Positions 12,823-24,183 are shown, counted from the first letter of the stretch. The stretch: 64,000 nt of DNA from Asterias amurensis (GCF_032118995.1 NC_092666.1:5220501-5284500), one strand, 5' to 3'. Notes: generated from the letters alone by a model not told the origin. A program made the numbers and translations.

Positions 12823-13209
12823 TTAAAGGCAGTCGACACTATAGGTAGTTGTCAAAAACTAGCCTTCACAGTTGGTGTATCTCAACATATGCATAAATTA
12901 ACAAACCTGTGAAAATTTGAGCTCAATCGGTCATGGAACTTGCGAGATAATAATGAAAGAAAAAAACACCCTTGTCACACGAAGTTGTGTGCGTTTAGAT
13001 GGTTGATTTCGAGACCTCAAACTCTAAATCTGAGGTCTCGAAATCAAATTCGTGGGAAATTATTTCTTTTTCGAAAACTATGGCACTTCAGAGGGAGCCG
13101 TTTCTCACAATGTTTTATACAATCAACCTCTCCCCATTACTCGTCACCAAGAAAGATTTTATGCTAATAATTATTTTGAGTAATTACCAATAGTGTCCTC
13201 TGCCTTTAA
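12823..13209 (+). mobile_element. TTAA inverted-repeat element, family A (near-complete)
   Basis: TTAA at both ends. Left AAAGGCAGTCGACACTATAG, right ATAGTGTCCTCTGCCTTTAA. The central hairpin arms GATTTCGAGACCTCA and TGAGGTCTCGAAATC are perfect complements around a short loop. Confidence 0.85.
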
Positions 13210-14790
13210 TCTAATAAAACCACATCTTATAAATACCTTTATGTCGCATATTATATTGTGTAAGTTACTATAACTATACTTGTACATATAAATATGGGTA
13301 TATTATGTCATTGTTTTATTAACTCTATCCTACATAGTAACATAAACACTAGTTATGCATTAAATGAAATTAATCAAAACAGTGGTATTGCTTTGTTGTT
13401 GTCTTCTATAGAAATAAAAATATGATGAAATTCAGATTGTTTTATATCATTCGTTACTTTTTTGTTTACCCCTCTTTGCCGTCCGTCCGGCCATTTAGTT
13501 TTCGCACTAAACAATCAACTTGTGAAGAATTCTTCAAGCATAGAATGAAAATACTATACACTTTCATCAACAGAGTGACATCACAGAATAATATAACTTA
13601 TACCTCATTTTATATCAGTGTATTTTCATGTTATAATACATAAAACACCCCTAACCAAAGTTGTGAAATATTTTTCAAGCATAGCATGACAAATCACACT
13701 TTCATCAACAGAGTGACGTCACAGAAATGGTTTTATGTTAAGTACATGACGGTAAAGTTTACATAATAATAATAATAACAACTTTTAACTCATTTGTATA
13801 TCATGTATTTTCATGTTATAAAAGGCCTACGTGAATAGTACAGTCCTTACCAAAGTTGTGAAATATTTTTGTAGCTTAGCATGAAAAATCGTTTTTTCAT
13901 CGTCACAAAATAGTTTGTGGTTAGGTAAATACATAATTACTATGAAGCTTAAAGGGATGCTGAAGTGAATTCAAATAAAACAGTTAATTTTGCTGTCATG
14001 TTTTTCTGATATATGTATTTAACATCAATAAAATGTGTTTTGTTTATTCCCGACATATCTGATTTGCGTAATGACCCTTTTGTGGGTTGTTACCGCCCCC
14101 TGCCATCGACGTCAAGTCGGGAATTCAAACATATCGTCGGCAAAAAGAGTCTGGTCCCTAAACTACACGCGCCTAGGTACCAGGCCACACAGTGCACACG
14201 TCTCTATATGCACACAGCCAGGGGACCCGACGGCTCGGGTTACCAACATGACGTCACGTTTATGCAAATGTTTAATCTCTTGAAAACCATTTTTAAAATA
14301 CTTGCGCATTTAATAAAAAAAAATTAAAAAAGATTTCAGGTTTAAAAAGTCATGTTTAATAGTTTAAATGAAGAAAAAAAACTGCAGCCACCCTTTATAG
14401 AATAATTACGTATAACTCATTTGTTTATTTTGTCTTTTCATGTTTTAAGACATGAGTAGTACACTCCTAAATGAATGGTACATTACTCCCTGGTGATCTA
14501 GAAGTACAGTGTCAGCTGTCCACTTTAAAACTTTATCACCAACGATGACATTTGTACTAATTGACATTGTTAATAGGTTGTTAATTATCTTGGGGACATA
14601 TTCCATATTGTTTTAGAGTATTGACATATCAGCGCCATGTGAATTATAACAACTGTGTTTTTGATTGTGACAATCTCGAAAGATAGGTGTCGACACAGCT
14701 TCGCATGTAGGTCGTGTGGACTCGCTTGTCGTATCGTAGTTTTAAATTAAGGGTATCATACCCTTTGTACAAAATAAAAGAGGTTTATAC
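13210..14790. other. AT-rich intergenic DNA without a recognisable gene
   Basis: Short ORFs only. A segment around 13500-13640 is partly repeated at 13670-13870 (CTTTCATCAACAGAGTGAC and GTATTTTCATGTTATAA recur), a decayed local duplication. Confidence 0.5.
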
Positions 14791-14807
14791 CTTTCGAGAA
14801 GAACTGT

Positions 14808-15650
14808 TGGGCGCGATCGGTCAATCTGCGCGATCGGTTGATCGCGCTGCGCTATCGACCGATCGCGCTGCGCTATTGAAATATCTATTGGTCGCGCAGC
14901 AATCGGTCGATCGCGCAGCAATCGGTCGATCGCGCAACAATCGGTCGATCGCGCAACAATCGGTCGATCGCGCAATATTCAGCAACGAAAATGCGCGATC
15001 AACAGATCGTGCGAGAATGGCTCGGCGCGATCGGCCGATTGTGCAGGAATGATGTTGCGCGATTGGCCGATTGTGCAGGAATGGTTATGAGTGATCGGCC
15101 GATTGTGCAGGAATGGTTTTGCAAGATCGGCCGATTGTGCAGGAATTGTTTGGCGCGATCGGCTGATATTCACTATGGTGATACTGAAAATTTGTCCTGC
15201 TATGAATTTTATTGCTTTGAAAAATCGCCCCAAGGAATAGTTTACCTGCACGATCGGTCGAACGCGCGAAAACATTCCTGCACGATCGGTCGATCGCGCA
15301 AGCCCATTCCTGCACGATAGGTAGATCGCGCAAAACTTTTCCTGCACGATCGGTTGATCGCGCAAAACTTTTCCTGCACTATCGGTCAATCGCGCAAACC
15401 CATTCCTGGACGATCGGTAGATCGCGCAAAGCCTTTCCTGCGCGATCCGCTGATAACGGGAAAAAATACTCGTAGCGCAATCGGTCAATCGCGCAAAGAT
15501 GACATTGCGCGATCGACCGATTGTTGCGCGATCGACCGATTGTTGCGCGATCGACTGATTGCTGCGCGACCAATTGATCTTAATTTGATCGTTCAATAGC
15601 GCAGCGCGATCGGTTGATCGCGCAGATTGACCGATCGCGCCCAACAGAAC
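14808..15650. mobile_element. Foldback-like element built of ATCGGTCGATCGCGCA repeats
   Basis: The outer arms are inverted copies: GTTGGGCGCGATCGGTCAAT at the left and ATTGACCGATCGCGCCCAAC at the right. Each arm carries many imperfect units around ATCGGTCGATCGCGCA (left) or TGCGCGATCGACCGAT (right), plus a second series with CATTCCTGCACGATCGG on one side and its complement on the other. The overlapping ORFs on both strands are products of the repeat, not genes. A core at about 15165-15245 is non-repetitive. Confidence 0.8.
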
Positions 15651-16430
15651 TATGCTTTAGGGCCAAAACGTCAGCCAAGATTTTTTTTTTTTTTTTGCAA
15701 GAAAAGAGGTTCCCGAATCCTTTAATATAGACCAAACATTTCGCTGATTGGTGTGGTTACTTGCTATTTTGGAGGGCACCACACCCATGTATCAAGAAAA
15801 GGGGTTTTAGCCCTCGAGAAAAACTCTGCTATAGGTAGGGGCGAAACGTAGCGCCATGAACTTGTTTTTGGCAAGAAAAGAGGTTTTTACAATCCTTTGA
15901 TACAGGCCAATATTTATTTTCATGAGTTTGTTTAATTTTGGTTCTCAACTAAGCTTGGTTCTGAAATCATTTGCATAATTGGTGTGCCGCTTTAATGTAT
16001 TGTTCTGTAAGCTTTCTTTGTGCGTGTGTACCCATTTAACACCAATAACTAATAACAAAAGGGATATGGGTGTTTTTAGAAAACAAAGTTGAGTCTGTGA
16101 ATTATGGGTCGACATTCGTGTGTGTAAATTCTTTATTTTGAAGGTTTATAAGAAAATGAAACGACAAAAATTACACACAATGTTGATTCAAATTAATTTA
16201 CCTCAATATGAATATTTTATTCTGTGTTGTTATTGGGGACGCTTCAAAAATACCTGCAACAAATCACAAAATCAACTTACTTTGTTAGCATGACCATTTC
16301 ATCATAAACTTTCGCTTAACATATTGATAAGCACCATTAACAGTTGGTCAAACCCATACTATGTCCTAGTTATTCTGCGAAATGATTATCTGAAAATAAG
16401 TCATTAATGTCAATGTTTGCCTGATAAACG
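15651..16430. other. Intergenic DNA before the first hormone gene
   Basis: Contains two copies of a short repeat (GCAAGAAAAGAGGTT ... near 15700 and 15870). No coding exon is recognisable. Confidence 0.5.
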
Positions 16431-16434
16431 TCTC

Positions 16435-16441
16435 TATAAAA
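16435..16441 (+). promoter_or_regulatory. Probable TATA box of insulin/relaxin-like gene 1
   Basis: TATAAAA lies 53 bases before the ATG. A start site about 30 bases downstream (around 16465) would give a short leader of roughly 30 bases. A similar arrangement precedes the second gene (24124), which supports both calls. Confidence 0.6.
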
Positions 16442-16493
16442 TGCATGTACGGCTGCTTGGAGACTCATCTAGAATTCTGAATCATCGGTAACA

Positions 16494-19400
16494 ATGACTC
16501 GTATTGCTATCCTCAGCGTGCTGGTCCTAGCTGCAGTATGTTCCGGTGAGTATTAGCTGCAGTAGACAGCATTGGTTTTCAAAAGACTGCTTTTCATAAG
16601 TAACTTTTTTTATACTGATTAAATTTACTTAATTGTTGATTTACTTGACTGTTTTATAATTAATTGTTGACCATTAGTACACATTCTCCTGAAGATGTTA
16701 TTACCATACTCTCTAAATGCAAAAGAGTGAACAACACCACTCTTTACATTTCGAGCTGTCCTCCCTACGGCTCTTCAAAAAGAGTGGTGGTTATTTCATT
16801 CTTTTAGAGGGGTTTCACTCCAGGACAGAGTAAAAAATCACTCAAAAAGATGCAAACTTCAATCTAAAAGAGTGGAAGACCACTCGAAAAAGAGTTGTCC
16901 TTCATATGGCTCTTCAAAGAGTGCCTTTTCACTCTTTTACATTAAAAGAGTACTGAGTTGTCTACAGCCTATTCTGTTTAGAACCAACATTTCTCAAAAG
17001 ATTTTGACAATGTGTTACCGCAAATGCCACCTAATAACAATTCCAACATGCAGAGTTTCAAATGCGTAGTGCCCAACACGGAAAATATGTAACAAACTAA
17101 CTAAATATTGCCTAGCAGCATATAAGAATGTGAGGCTTTGCCTACTTTTGTTCAGTCTGTGTTGTAATTTGGTGCAGGCCTAGTATATCTGTTTACTTTA
17201 TTCTGTATTTTCCCTCTGAAGTGACGTAGTTTTCGAGAAAGAAGTCCTTTTCCACTAATTTGAATTCGAGACCTCAAGTTTTAGAATTTGAGGTCACGAA
17301 ATCAGAAAGCACACAACTTCGTGTGACAAGGTTTTTTTTAAATTCATTATTATCTCGCAACTTCGACGACCGATTGAGCTCAAATTTTCACAGGTTTGTT
17401 ATTTTATGCATATGTTGAGATACACCAAGTGAGAAGACTGGTCTTTGACAATTACCGAAAGCGTCCACTGTCTTTAACGCAAGATAATCTGAAGTCGGTA
17501 AAAAAAAACTAAAGTGCCTGTGTGTACACATAATAAAACTTTTTTTACATTGGAGTATAATTTATATTCTGGAATCTTTTGTACTTTTAAAGGGAAGGTA
17601 CACGTTTGGTAATTACTCAAAACAAAAACTAACTTAAAAACTGACTTGGTAATGAGCATTGGAGAGCTGTTGATAGTATGAAACATTGTGAGAAATGACT
17701 CCCTCTGAAGTAGCATAGATTTTGAGAAAGAGGTAATTTCTCACTAAAATTATAAAAGACTTCTAGCCTAAACACCCAACAAGGGTGGTTTTTCTCTCAT
17801 CAATTTTTCGCAACTTCGACGACCAATTTAGCTCAACTTTTCACAGGCTTGTTATTTTGTGCTTATGTTGGGATACACCAAGTAAGAAGATTGGTGTTTG
17901 ACATTTACCAAACGTGTACCCTCCCTTTAATACAAAGTTGGTTAAGTACGGTTCTTTTGTGAAAAGCGTTGCCTTACGCAAACACATGCTTCCGATATAT
18001 AAAAAAATCACACATTATGTTATTCATTTATGATAATTAAATAGTTAAAACAAATATTCTGTATTTGTTTTTATCCAATAGTGCACGGAGCACCGAAGAA
18101 GGTTGGCTATGGACCTTTGCTGCGGGAGGTGCGTCAAGCATTGTAAGTAATATTATAGAGAAGCTAATTTCAGTTTAATAGATGAAAATTTGCATCGGGG
18201 ATAAAGAATATTGGTTTTACCCTCACATCGATGTCTGTTAGCACTGTATACTCGGTGCTTTCCCGAGCTCTGGGAACAAAATCACAGGCATATTATTATT
18301 ACTCGGTGGGATTTGAACCCCAACCTTTGCCATTCTAAAGCAGTCTTGCCAACTAGATCACCGAGATTGCCCGGTACATAGGCAGTTCGAATCCTGTATT
18401 TTAACAGCAGGTACCACAACGATTTAGTCAGTAGTTGGAAATTTGCCTCGGAGATAAAGGATAATATATATTTAAGATATTACAGTATTTTGACATTACA
18501 ATATTTCGAATCCCGGTCGTGACACTTGTGTCCCTGAGCAAGACACTTCATTGTAATTGCTTCTCTCCACCCAGGGGTAAATGGGTACCTGTGAGGGCAG
18601 AGTCGGTTCTTGTGATAGATTAGCCTTGATTGCGCTACATATTTGGCGACACAGGCTGTATACTCCACAGGGAGCTGAGATGGTTTAAGGAATGATTTTA
18701 AGGCCCAGTGACCAGGGGTTATAATGTTGAAGCGCCATGAGCGTCACTGCGTGACGGACCTGAGGGCTATATAAGAAGCCACTGTTATTACTATTATTAT
18801 TATTTCTTGTTATTGTTACTAACACAATGGTTTTTTCATTTTTTTATTAATAATTCAACTTATCTCCAGCCCTCATACCACTTATATATCAGTTGTAAAC
18901 CTAACTCAATGAAATTAATGAAATAATGACAACCGTGCTTAATTATATATAGGCTTTGAGGCATTGCAAGTTGGGGTATTTAGGTATATGTTATGGTTTT
19001 AAGGGTTTTTTGGCCGTCTCTCTCGTATTTTTAAGACAGTTGTAAATATCTTTCCATGTCACTGTGTATTTGGTCCCGTTTTTCTTTTCATAGTTCCCCC
19101 TTTCAATTTTACAATTTTGTTCTTGTTTTTTTTATCTGATAAGACGCACATTGGAAAACAATTTTCATGCTTTTCAAAGTGATGTTTATAACAAATTGAT
19201 TTGTATTGAATTGGTATGGGGTTACACCATGCATGTAAATGTATTTTAGACTGGCTGTGTATAATAATTGATTGCGTTTCTGTTTATTACCACAGATTCC
19301 AGAAACGTGGTGAACTGAGATCAGAATCCCATTATTATTGTTGGGAGGTACTCGAACAGAAACGTGAGTATATCTGTAATGGGCCACCACCTGCAACCAA

Positions 19401-20432
19401 TCCACCACAGCCAACGCATGGCCATACCCAACCACCTGCAACACATGCTCCTTGGACTGATGCTCCTCACACTGATGCTCCTCACACTGATGCCCCTGCA
19501 TCCCATCCTCCTAGTACCGCTGCACCCGAACCACAACTCATCCCATTCGGTAAGTGTACACTTAGTCGTATACCTTTAGGAACTGAACACTTTTGGTGAT
19601 CACTCAAACTAATTGCTACCATAAAAAACTTACTTGGTATAAGCGAGCAATGGAGAGCTGTTGGTAGTATAAAACATTGTGAGAAACGGCTTCTTCTGAA
19701 GTTACGTAGTTTTTGAGAAAGAAGTAATTTCTTACTAAAATATTTGAATTGGATTGGAGAATCAGCTGAGGTCTGGAATTCAAGCATCATTCTGAAAGCA
19801 CACAACTTGTCCGACAAGGGTGTTTTTTCTTCCATTATTGTCACGCAACTTCGACGACCAGTTGAGCTCAAATCTCAGTTTTGTTATTTTAAACATATAT
19901 TGAAATACAGAAGACTGGTCTTTGACAATTACCAAAGGTGATCAGTGTCTTACTACTATAATATGCTAAAATTGCGGCAGCTTCATGTTGGCTCGGCAAA
20001 GTGGTCACTTTTAATGCGCTGTCATGAAGTATGGTTATTATATTCACATATGCGTGTATAGACAAATACTGATGTGCACCCTTCTTTTTGCCAAACAATT
20101 TCTTGAGAAGAGTCCATTCCACAAGTATTTTACGGCGGGTACCATTCTATTGGATGTATGTTTAGCATGAAATGTGGATAAAACTTAACAGTACCGACAA
20201 AGATGACACAACTCATATGCCACGCATGGAAAAAGTAGGGCCTATGTAGTGTTGAGCTTGTGATGTCATGCACAATATGGGTTTATTTCAACATGTTTTT
20301 TTCCTGTCTTTATTTATTCTAGTCGGGGCTAAGGAAGCGAAAGGTTTCTTGATCGGAAGAAACATTCAGGATCTGCATGAGGAATGTTGCTGGGAGGGAT
20401 GTGACAATGAAGAAATTGAGGAATCTTGTTAG
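16494..20432 (+). CDS. Insulin/relaxin-superfamily prohormone, gene 1
   Basis: Secreted peptide hormone precursor of 158 aa from exons 16494-16545, 18082-18142, 19296-19549 and 20323-20432, intron phases 1, 2, 1. Residues 1-18 form a signal peptide (MTRIAILSVLVLAAV). A pro-segment ends in the dibasic KR at 41-42. The B chain has Cys53 and Cys65 with 11 residues between. The A chain has Cys144-Cys145-x3-Cys149-x8-Cys158, the superfamily signature. The connecting region (about 67-135) is Pro/Thr/Ala-rich with a TDAPH repeat and has no ordinary dibasic site; cleavage before the A chain may use GR at FLIGR. The phase-1 intron in the connecting region is the classical insulin-family intron. The usual Gly after the first B-chain Cys is replaced by Trp. 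The specific type (relaxin-like, insulin-like or gonad-stimulating) cannot be fixed from sequence. Confidence 0.85.
17212..17476 (-). mobile_element. Truncated family A element in hormone gene 1 intron 1
   Basis: Minus-orientation family A sequence, with TTAA at 17473-17476 preceded by GTCCACTGTCTT. The distal end is missing. Confidence 0.7.
17587..17930. mobile_element. TTAA inverted-repeat element, family C
   Basis: Ends TTAAAGGGAAGGTACACGTT and AACGTGTACCCTCCCTTTAA are inverted copies with TTAA on both sides. The interior resembles family A on the minus strand (CTCCCTCTGAAGTA, TTTTCACAGG), suggesting a shared origin with different ends. Confidence 0.8.
18215..18385 (-). repeat. tRNA-derived SINE-like repeat
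   Basis: Read on the minus strand it has an A-box-like GGTGATCTAGTTGGCAAG and B-box-like GGGGTTCAAATCCC, matching the head at 10786-10875. It lies in hormone gene 1 intron 2. Confidence 0.55.
18500..18790 (+). repeat. SINE-like repeat with CCCTGAGCAAGACACTT core
   Basis: The segment TTGTGTCCCTGAGCAAGACA followed by CCCAGGGGTAAATGGGTACC is typical of dispersed metazoan SINE bodies. It ends in an ATT-rich microsatellite. Confidence 0.5.
19573..19952 (-). mobile_element. Family A element in hormone gene 1 intron 3
   Basis: Minus-orientation copy (GAGAAACGGCTTCTTCTGAA, CTGAAAGCACACAACTT, AATTACCAAAGG). The ends are degraded, with no clean TTAA. Confidence 0.7.
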
Positions 20433-20439
20433 AAGCAGA

Positions 20440-20706
20440 CTTGTAACGAGTCTACTACTCAATGAGGAGTAGTCTTGTAACCAGTCTACTACTCAAATGA
20501 GGAGTAGACTTGTAACCAGTCTACTACTCAAATGAGGAGTAGACTTGTAACCAGTCTACTACTCAAATGAGGAGTATATTTGTAATGAACGAGTAGTCAA
20601 ATGAGGAGCGCATTTGTAACGAGTCTTTACCTCAAGTGAGGAGTGGACTTGTAACCAGTCTACTACTCAAATGAGGAGGAGATTTGTAACCAGTCTACTA
20701 CTCAAA
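20440..20706 (+). repeat. Minisatellite of about 35 bp in the 3' UTR of hormone gene 1
   Basis: About eight copies of GTCTACTACTCAAATGAGGA plus GTAGACTTGTAACCA begin within ten bases after the stop codon. Each unit contains the inverted pair CTACTACTCA / TGAGGAGTAG, so the transcript could form stacked hairpins. Confidence 0.85.
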
Positions 20707-20929
20707 TGCTGCCACCTAGCGTTCTAAAGTTTCCCATTGCCACTTCAATTAACTATAAATACTGGACAATATTAATCCACTAATGATGTATTAAACTACG
20801 GTAATGAAAGAAATGACGACCTAAATACAAAAGGATAATAACTTTTAGATGTTGTTACAAAAATTGATTATTAAGTAATGGCTAGTGTGAAGGTGTAAAA
20901 TGAAATGATTAATAAAATAGTTATTAACA

Positions 20930-20935
20930 AATAAA
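20930..20935 (+). terminator. Candidate polyadenylation signal of hormone gene 1
   Basis: AATAAA with a GT-rich stretch downstream (TATTGTGCGGACTTGTCTCT). Another AATAAA is at 20911. Either could serve. Confidence 0.35.
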
Positions 20936-22447
20936 GTATTGTGCGGACTTGTCTCTTTTGTTGTCTTTGTTTGTGAAAATAGACAGAAAATCCTAAAACA
21001 GCTTCTTGGCAAAATGGGAATGCTATCACTTGTAATGTGTTTGTTTATCATAGTTACATTTTTTTTTTCACAGTTGTGAATGTTTCATACATTGATCAAA
21101 ACATTATTCCCCAACCTCAAGGTTTTTGAAAACTTGCGGAACTTATGCCGTATATGGCGTGCTTCAACCACTGACCTCCCACAAATAGACCTTATCGCAA
21201 ATACCAATGCGCAAGCGCAGACTGTTGAATGAGGTGCATTGTGGGATATATATGACTCAAATTTTGCTACCAGCTAGACCACAATGCATCTAATTCCAAG
21301 CTTTACGCGCGCGCCCCAGTATTTGCGAAAAGGTCTATGACGCAAACTGAGGGATGACGTTACATGGCTGTTTGCGAATCCAGCTTTGAAGCAGCAAGGA
21401 GGGGTGTTCAAAATTATCGGGTTATATTTTTTACAATTACAATCTGTCAACTCCCATGCAATCATTATTCCTTATTGGGTGAAACATTTGAAATAAATGT
21501 CAGCAAAGATTATTTATTCTTACGTAGTTCAATTCGCTTGAATCTAGGCTCCGCGTCCACATCATAATCACGCTAAGTATTCAATAAATAAGACATACTT
21601 TCTTTTACATCTCCCCATCGGTTTCGTGGTGGGAAAGACATTGGCTTGAATCAAAAATCTAGCACAGCGCAGACTTCATAATTGATTCCTTAACGATCAC
21701 ATCTTCTGCAATTACGTCAAACCATTTCATTGTTTGACCACAAGAACTGCCCTTTAAAGCTTGGTTTGACAACGAAATTAGAAAAAACGTGGTAGTTTGT
21801 GATTTGTTTGATATTGTACCATCGCATCATAAAATTCACTCAAACGTCGACTTATTTACATACCAAGTTTCTTTTATGTTTTTATAAAGTGAAATTGGCA
21901 TCTACCTTTTACTGCCCTCACAAATCCTTGTCATTTGATTGCGAGATGGAAAATAATTTTTTATGTCACATGTCATCTGGTTAGACTGCAGGACTTGCAA
22001 TCACAAGATCGTGGGTTCAAATCCCCCAGCAGCTGACTGCTGATTTCACAATGATTAAAATAAATATTGTTGTCTAGTTACTAAACCACAATTTCTTGAT
22101 TCTGTGCAATTCATAATCAAAGACGTTAACCAATGTTTGTACGATGAGAGAGATTGGCTGTTACCGGCTCGGTGTTAATTTCCCCCTTGTGGGAGTTTGC
22201 CAAGTTTCCTTGATGGGAAGATCATCCAACAAACAATTAAACAAACAAACAAACAAACAAACAAACAAATAAACAAACAAATAATTAGCCATAATACTGC
22301 CCATACAGATCCTTGTCATGTGATTGGTCCACGTTTCTTAGACACATATCCTTGTCACTTGACTGGTTGGACACGTGTCACGTGTCGTCATATAATTAAC
22401 CATGTATACTGCAGCGAAGCTCCAATAGGAGTCCTGTATGGATAGTT
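20936..22447. other. Spacer between the two hormone genes, no gene seen
   Basis: Includes a short inverted-repeat element at 21185-21338 (ATAGACCTTATCGCAAATAC / GTATTTGCGAAAAGGTCTAT) and a SINE-like copy at about 21980-22220. The latter has GTGGGTTCAAATCCCCCAGC, the TTTCCTTGATGGGAAGATCA end, and an ACAAACAA microsatellite. Confidence 0.55.
21185..21338. mobile_element. Short inverted-repeat element
   Basis: The ends ATAGACCTTATCGCAAATAC and GTATTTGCGAAAAGGTCTAT are inverted copies, about 154 bp apart. No ORF. Confidence 0.6.
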
Positions 22448-23045
22448 ACGGAAGCGTATATATGACATACCGAGAAAAAAAATCGGGCTCCACTATTATA
22501 TTACTATTTCGCCCGGGCGGATTACTATTTTGCCCGGGCGGATTACTATTTCGCCCGGGCGATTTACTATTTCGCCCGGGCGGATTACTATTTCGCCCGG
22601 GCGGATTACTATTTCGCCCGGGCGGTTTACTATTTCGCCCGGGCGGATTACTATTTCGCCCGGGCGGATTACTATTTCGCCCGGGCGGATTACTATTTCG
22701 CCCGGGCGGATTACTATTTCGCCCGGGCGGATTACTATTTCGCCCGGGCGGTTTACTATTTCGCCCGGGCGGATTACTATTTCGCCCGGGCGGATTACTA
22801 TTTCGCCCGGGCGGATTACTATTTCGCCCGGGAGGATTACTATTTCGCCCGGGCGGATTACTATTTTACCCGGGCGGATTACTAGTTCGCCCGGGCGGTT
22901 TACTAATTCGCCCGGGCGGATTACGAGGCCGCTTGTTTACACAGGGCTACATGTATGATTTCACTTCAAACATCACCGGATAAAAGTTCTCTTTAACCCC
23001 TTCCAGCCTCCTTTTTCTCCTTCAACCCCCCCCCCCCCCCCACTC
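22448..23045 (+). mobile_element. Foldback element (CGCCCGGGCG family), copy 1, one arm
   Basis: Starts with ACGGAAGCGTATATATGACA and ATCGGGCTCCACTAT, the same end found at 26953 and 59849. About 20 tandem 21-bp units of CGCCCGGGCGGATTACTATTT follow (22508-22930), then a unique core shared with 60045-60165 (TTTACACAGGGCTACATGTA ... a C-tract). No matching right terminal repeat is present. The long ORFs with LLFRPGG or ISPGR repeats are translations of the 21-bp unit and not proteins. Confidence 0.85.
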
Positions 23046-24120
23046 TTTCTTCCGTGTAAACGCATTTAAACAACAAACATATGATATGTTCTAACCATTG
23101 CTTTGACTTAGTTTTGTTTATGTTGGATCCTCTTTTTTCTGTAATGTAGGATCTACGTGGTATAGGTATGATCCTTGTCAGTGTGGTTGATATAAAACAG
23201 TGCTTAGTAATGAAGACTGCGGTGAGGCATGAACATTTGACGACACACCTGTAACGCCAGATACCGGTCTTGAGCGTAAGTCGACCCCCTTTAATACAAA
23301 TACACCTTTGAGCTCGGAATCATATTACATGGAGAATCGCAGTCAAATTACACATGCATTCTTAAAAACATTGTGCAAGCTGCAGTACAGCTAGCTTGCC
23401 AACATCACCTCGGACCAATCAAAACACAGAAACGGAAAGCTTATCCAATGAAATCATTGGTTCTGTTGTCGGGACGTGACAGTAGAGGGTGTTACACATT
23501 GTGGGAGGAGGGAGCGGGGGGTCGGCAACCAGCACGAATTAGACGCATGCATATTCAATGACCACAGTATGAACCTACATATGTGATAAGATAAACAAAC
23601 TGTTGTCTCTTCAGACAGTCTGGTGTTTTATTATAAAAAAAGTCTGAGAAAAATGCCAACTGTTTCTTTCGAACAGCCGAACTGATTGTACTATGTGGTG
23701 CCGTGCTCTTTTTTATCACCACAAAATTTCAACAAAGACTTAAAAATAGGTTGCCGTGGACGGTTAACGTCTTTAAAGAGGTCAGGGTTAAAACTTTGAA
23801 CTTTTGTTTACAAGTTTGACTTAAACCCCTTTTCACACGAGATAAATTTAGCAAGGGTCCCTTGCTAAATTGTAGCAAGGTTGTCAAAATTTACGTCGTG
23901 TGAACAGACAACAATTGTTGTTGTGTCCGAGGTCCCTTGACAAAAATACTGTCCACCATTGCTTCATAATGCGAAAGATAATATTCAAAGTAGGTATCTT
24001 AAACAAACGATAACAAATGTATCAATCTCAAATTTAAAGAGCTCTGATTGGCTGATGGAATAATATCATGTGTGTGAGATGACGTCAGTGAATGTTTAAC
24101 ATTAATCATTGAAATAAAGT
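23046..24120. other. Upstream region of hormone gene 2
   Basis: Contains part of dispersed repeat L at about 23825-23915 (CACACGAGATAAATTTAGCA; relatives near 40890-41095 and 58055-58275). No coding exon is recognisable. CCAATGAAATCATTGG at 23447-23462 is a perfect palindrome and also occurs near 59688-59703. Confidence 0.5.
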
Positions 24121-24123
24121 TGA

Positions 24124-24130
24124 TATAAAA
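24124..24130 (+). promoter_or_regulatory. Probable TATA box of insulin/relaxin-like gene 2
   Basis: TATAAAA lies 54 bases upstream of the last base before the ATG, the same spacing as in gene 1. Confidence 0.6.
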
Positions 24131-24183
24131 GTAGTTGAATATCCGGTCTAGACATCACCTTGTCGTCAACATCGACCTTCAAC

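Noticed and set aside
14979-15644. 221-codon minus-strand ORF and several overlapping ORFs with SVDRA and IGRS repeats
   Set aside because: Products of the palindromic ATCGGTCGATCGCGCA arrays, open on both strands because the units lack stop codons.
19109-19536. Minus-strand ORFs of 130 and 71 codons over hormone gene 1 exon 3
   Set aside because: They mirror the Pro/Thr-rich connecting-peptide repeat on the opposite strand and have no independent support.
20440-20706. CRISPR-like array
   Set aside because: Units are directly adjacent with no unique spacers, in a eukaryotic 3' UTR; it is a minisatellite.
22438-22983. 181-codon ORF of repeated LLFRPGG, and overlapping 142-codon ORF of ISPGR repeats
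   Set aside because: Both are translations of the 21-bp CGCCCGGGCG unit; 21 is a multiple of three, so several frames stay open. The same happens at 26891-27912 and 59667-60050. There is no start context, splice partner or domain.
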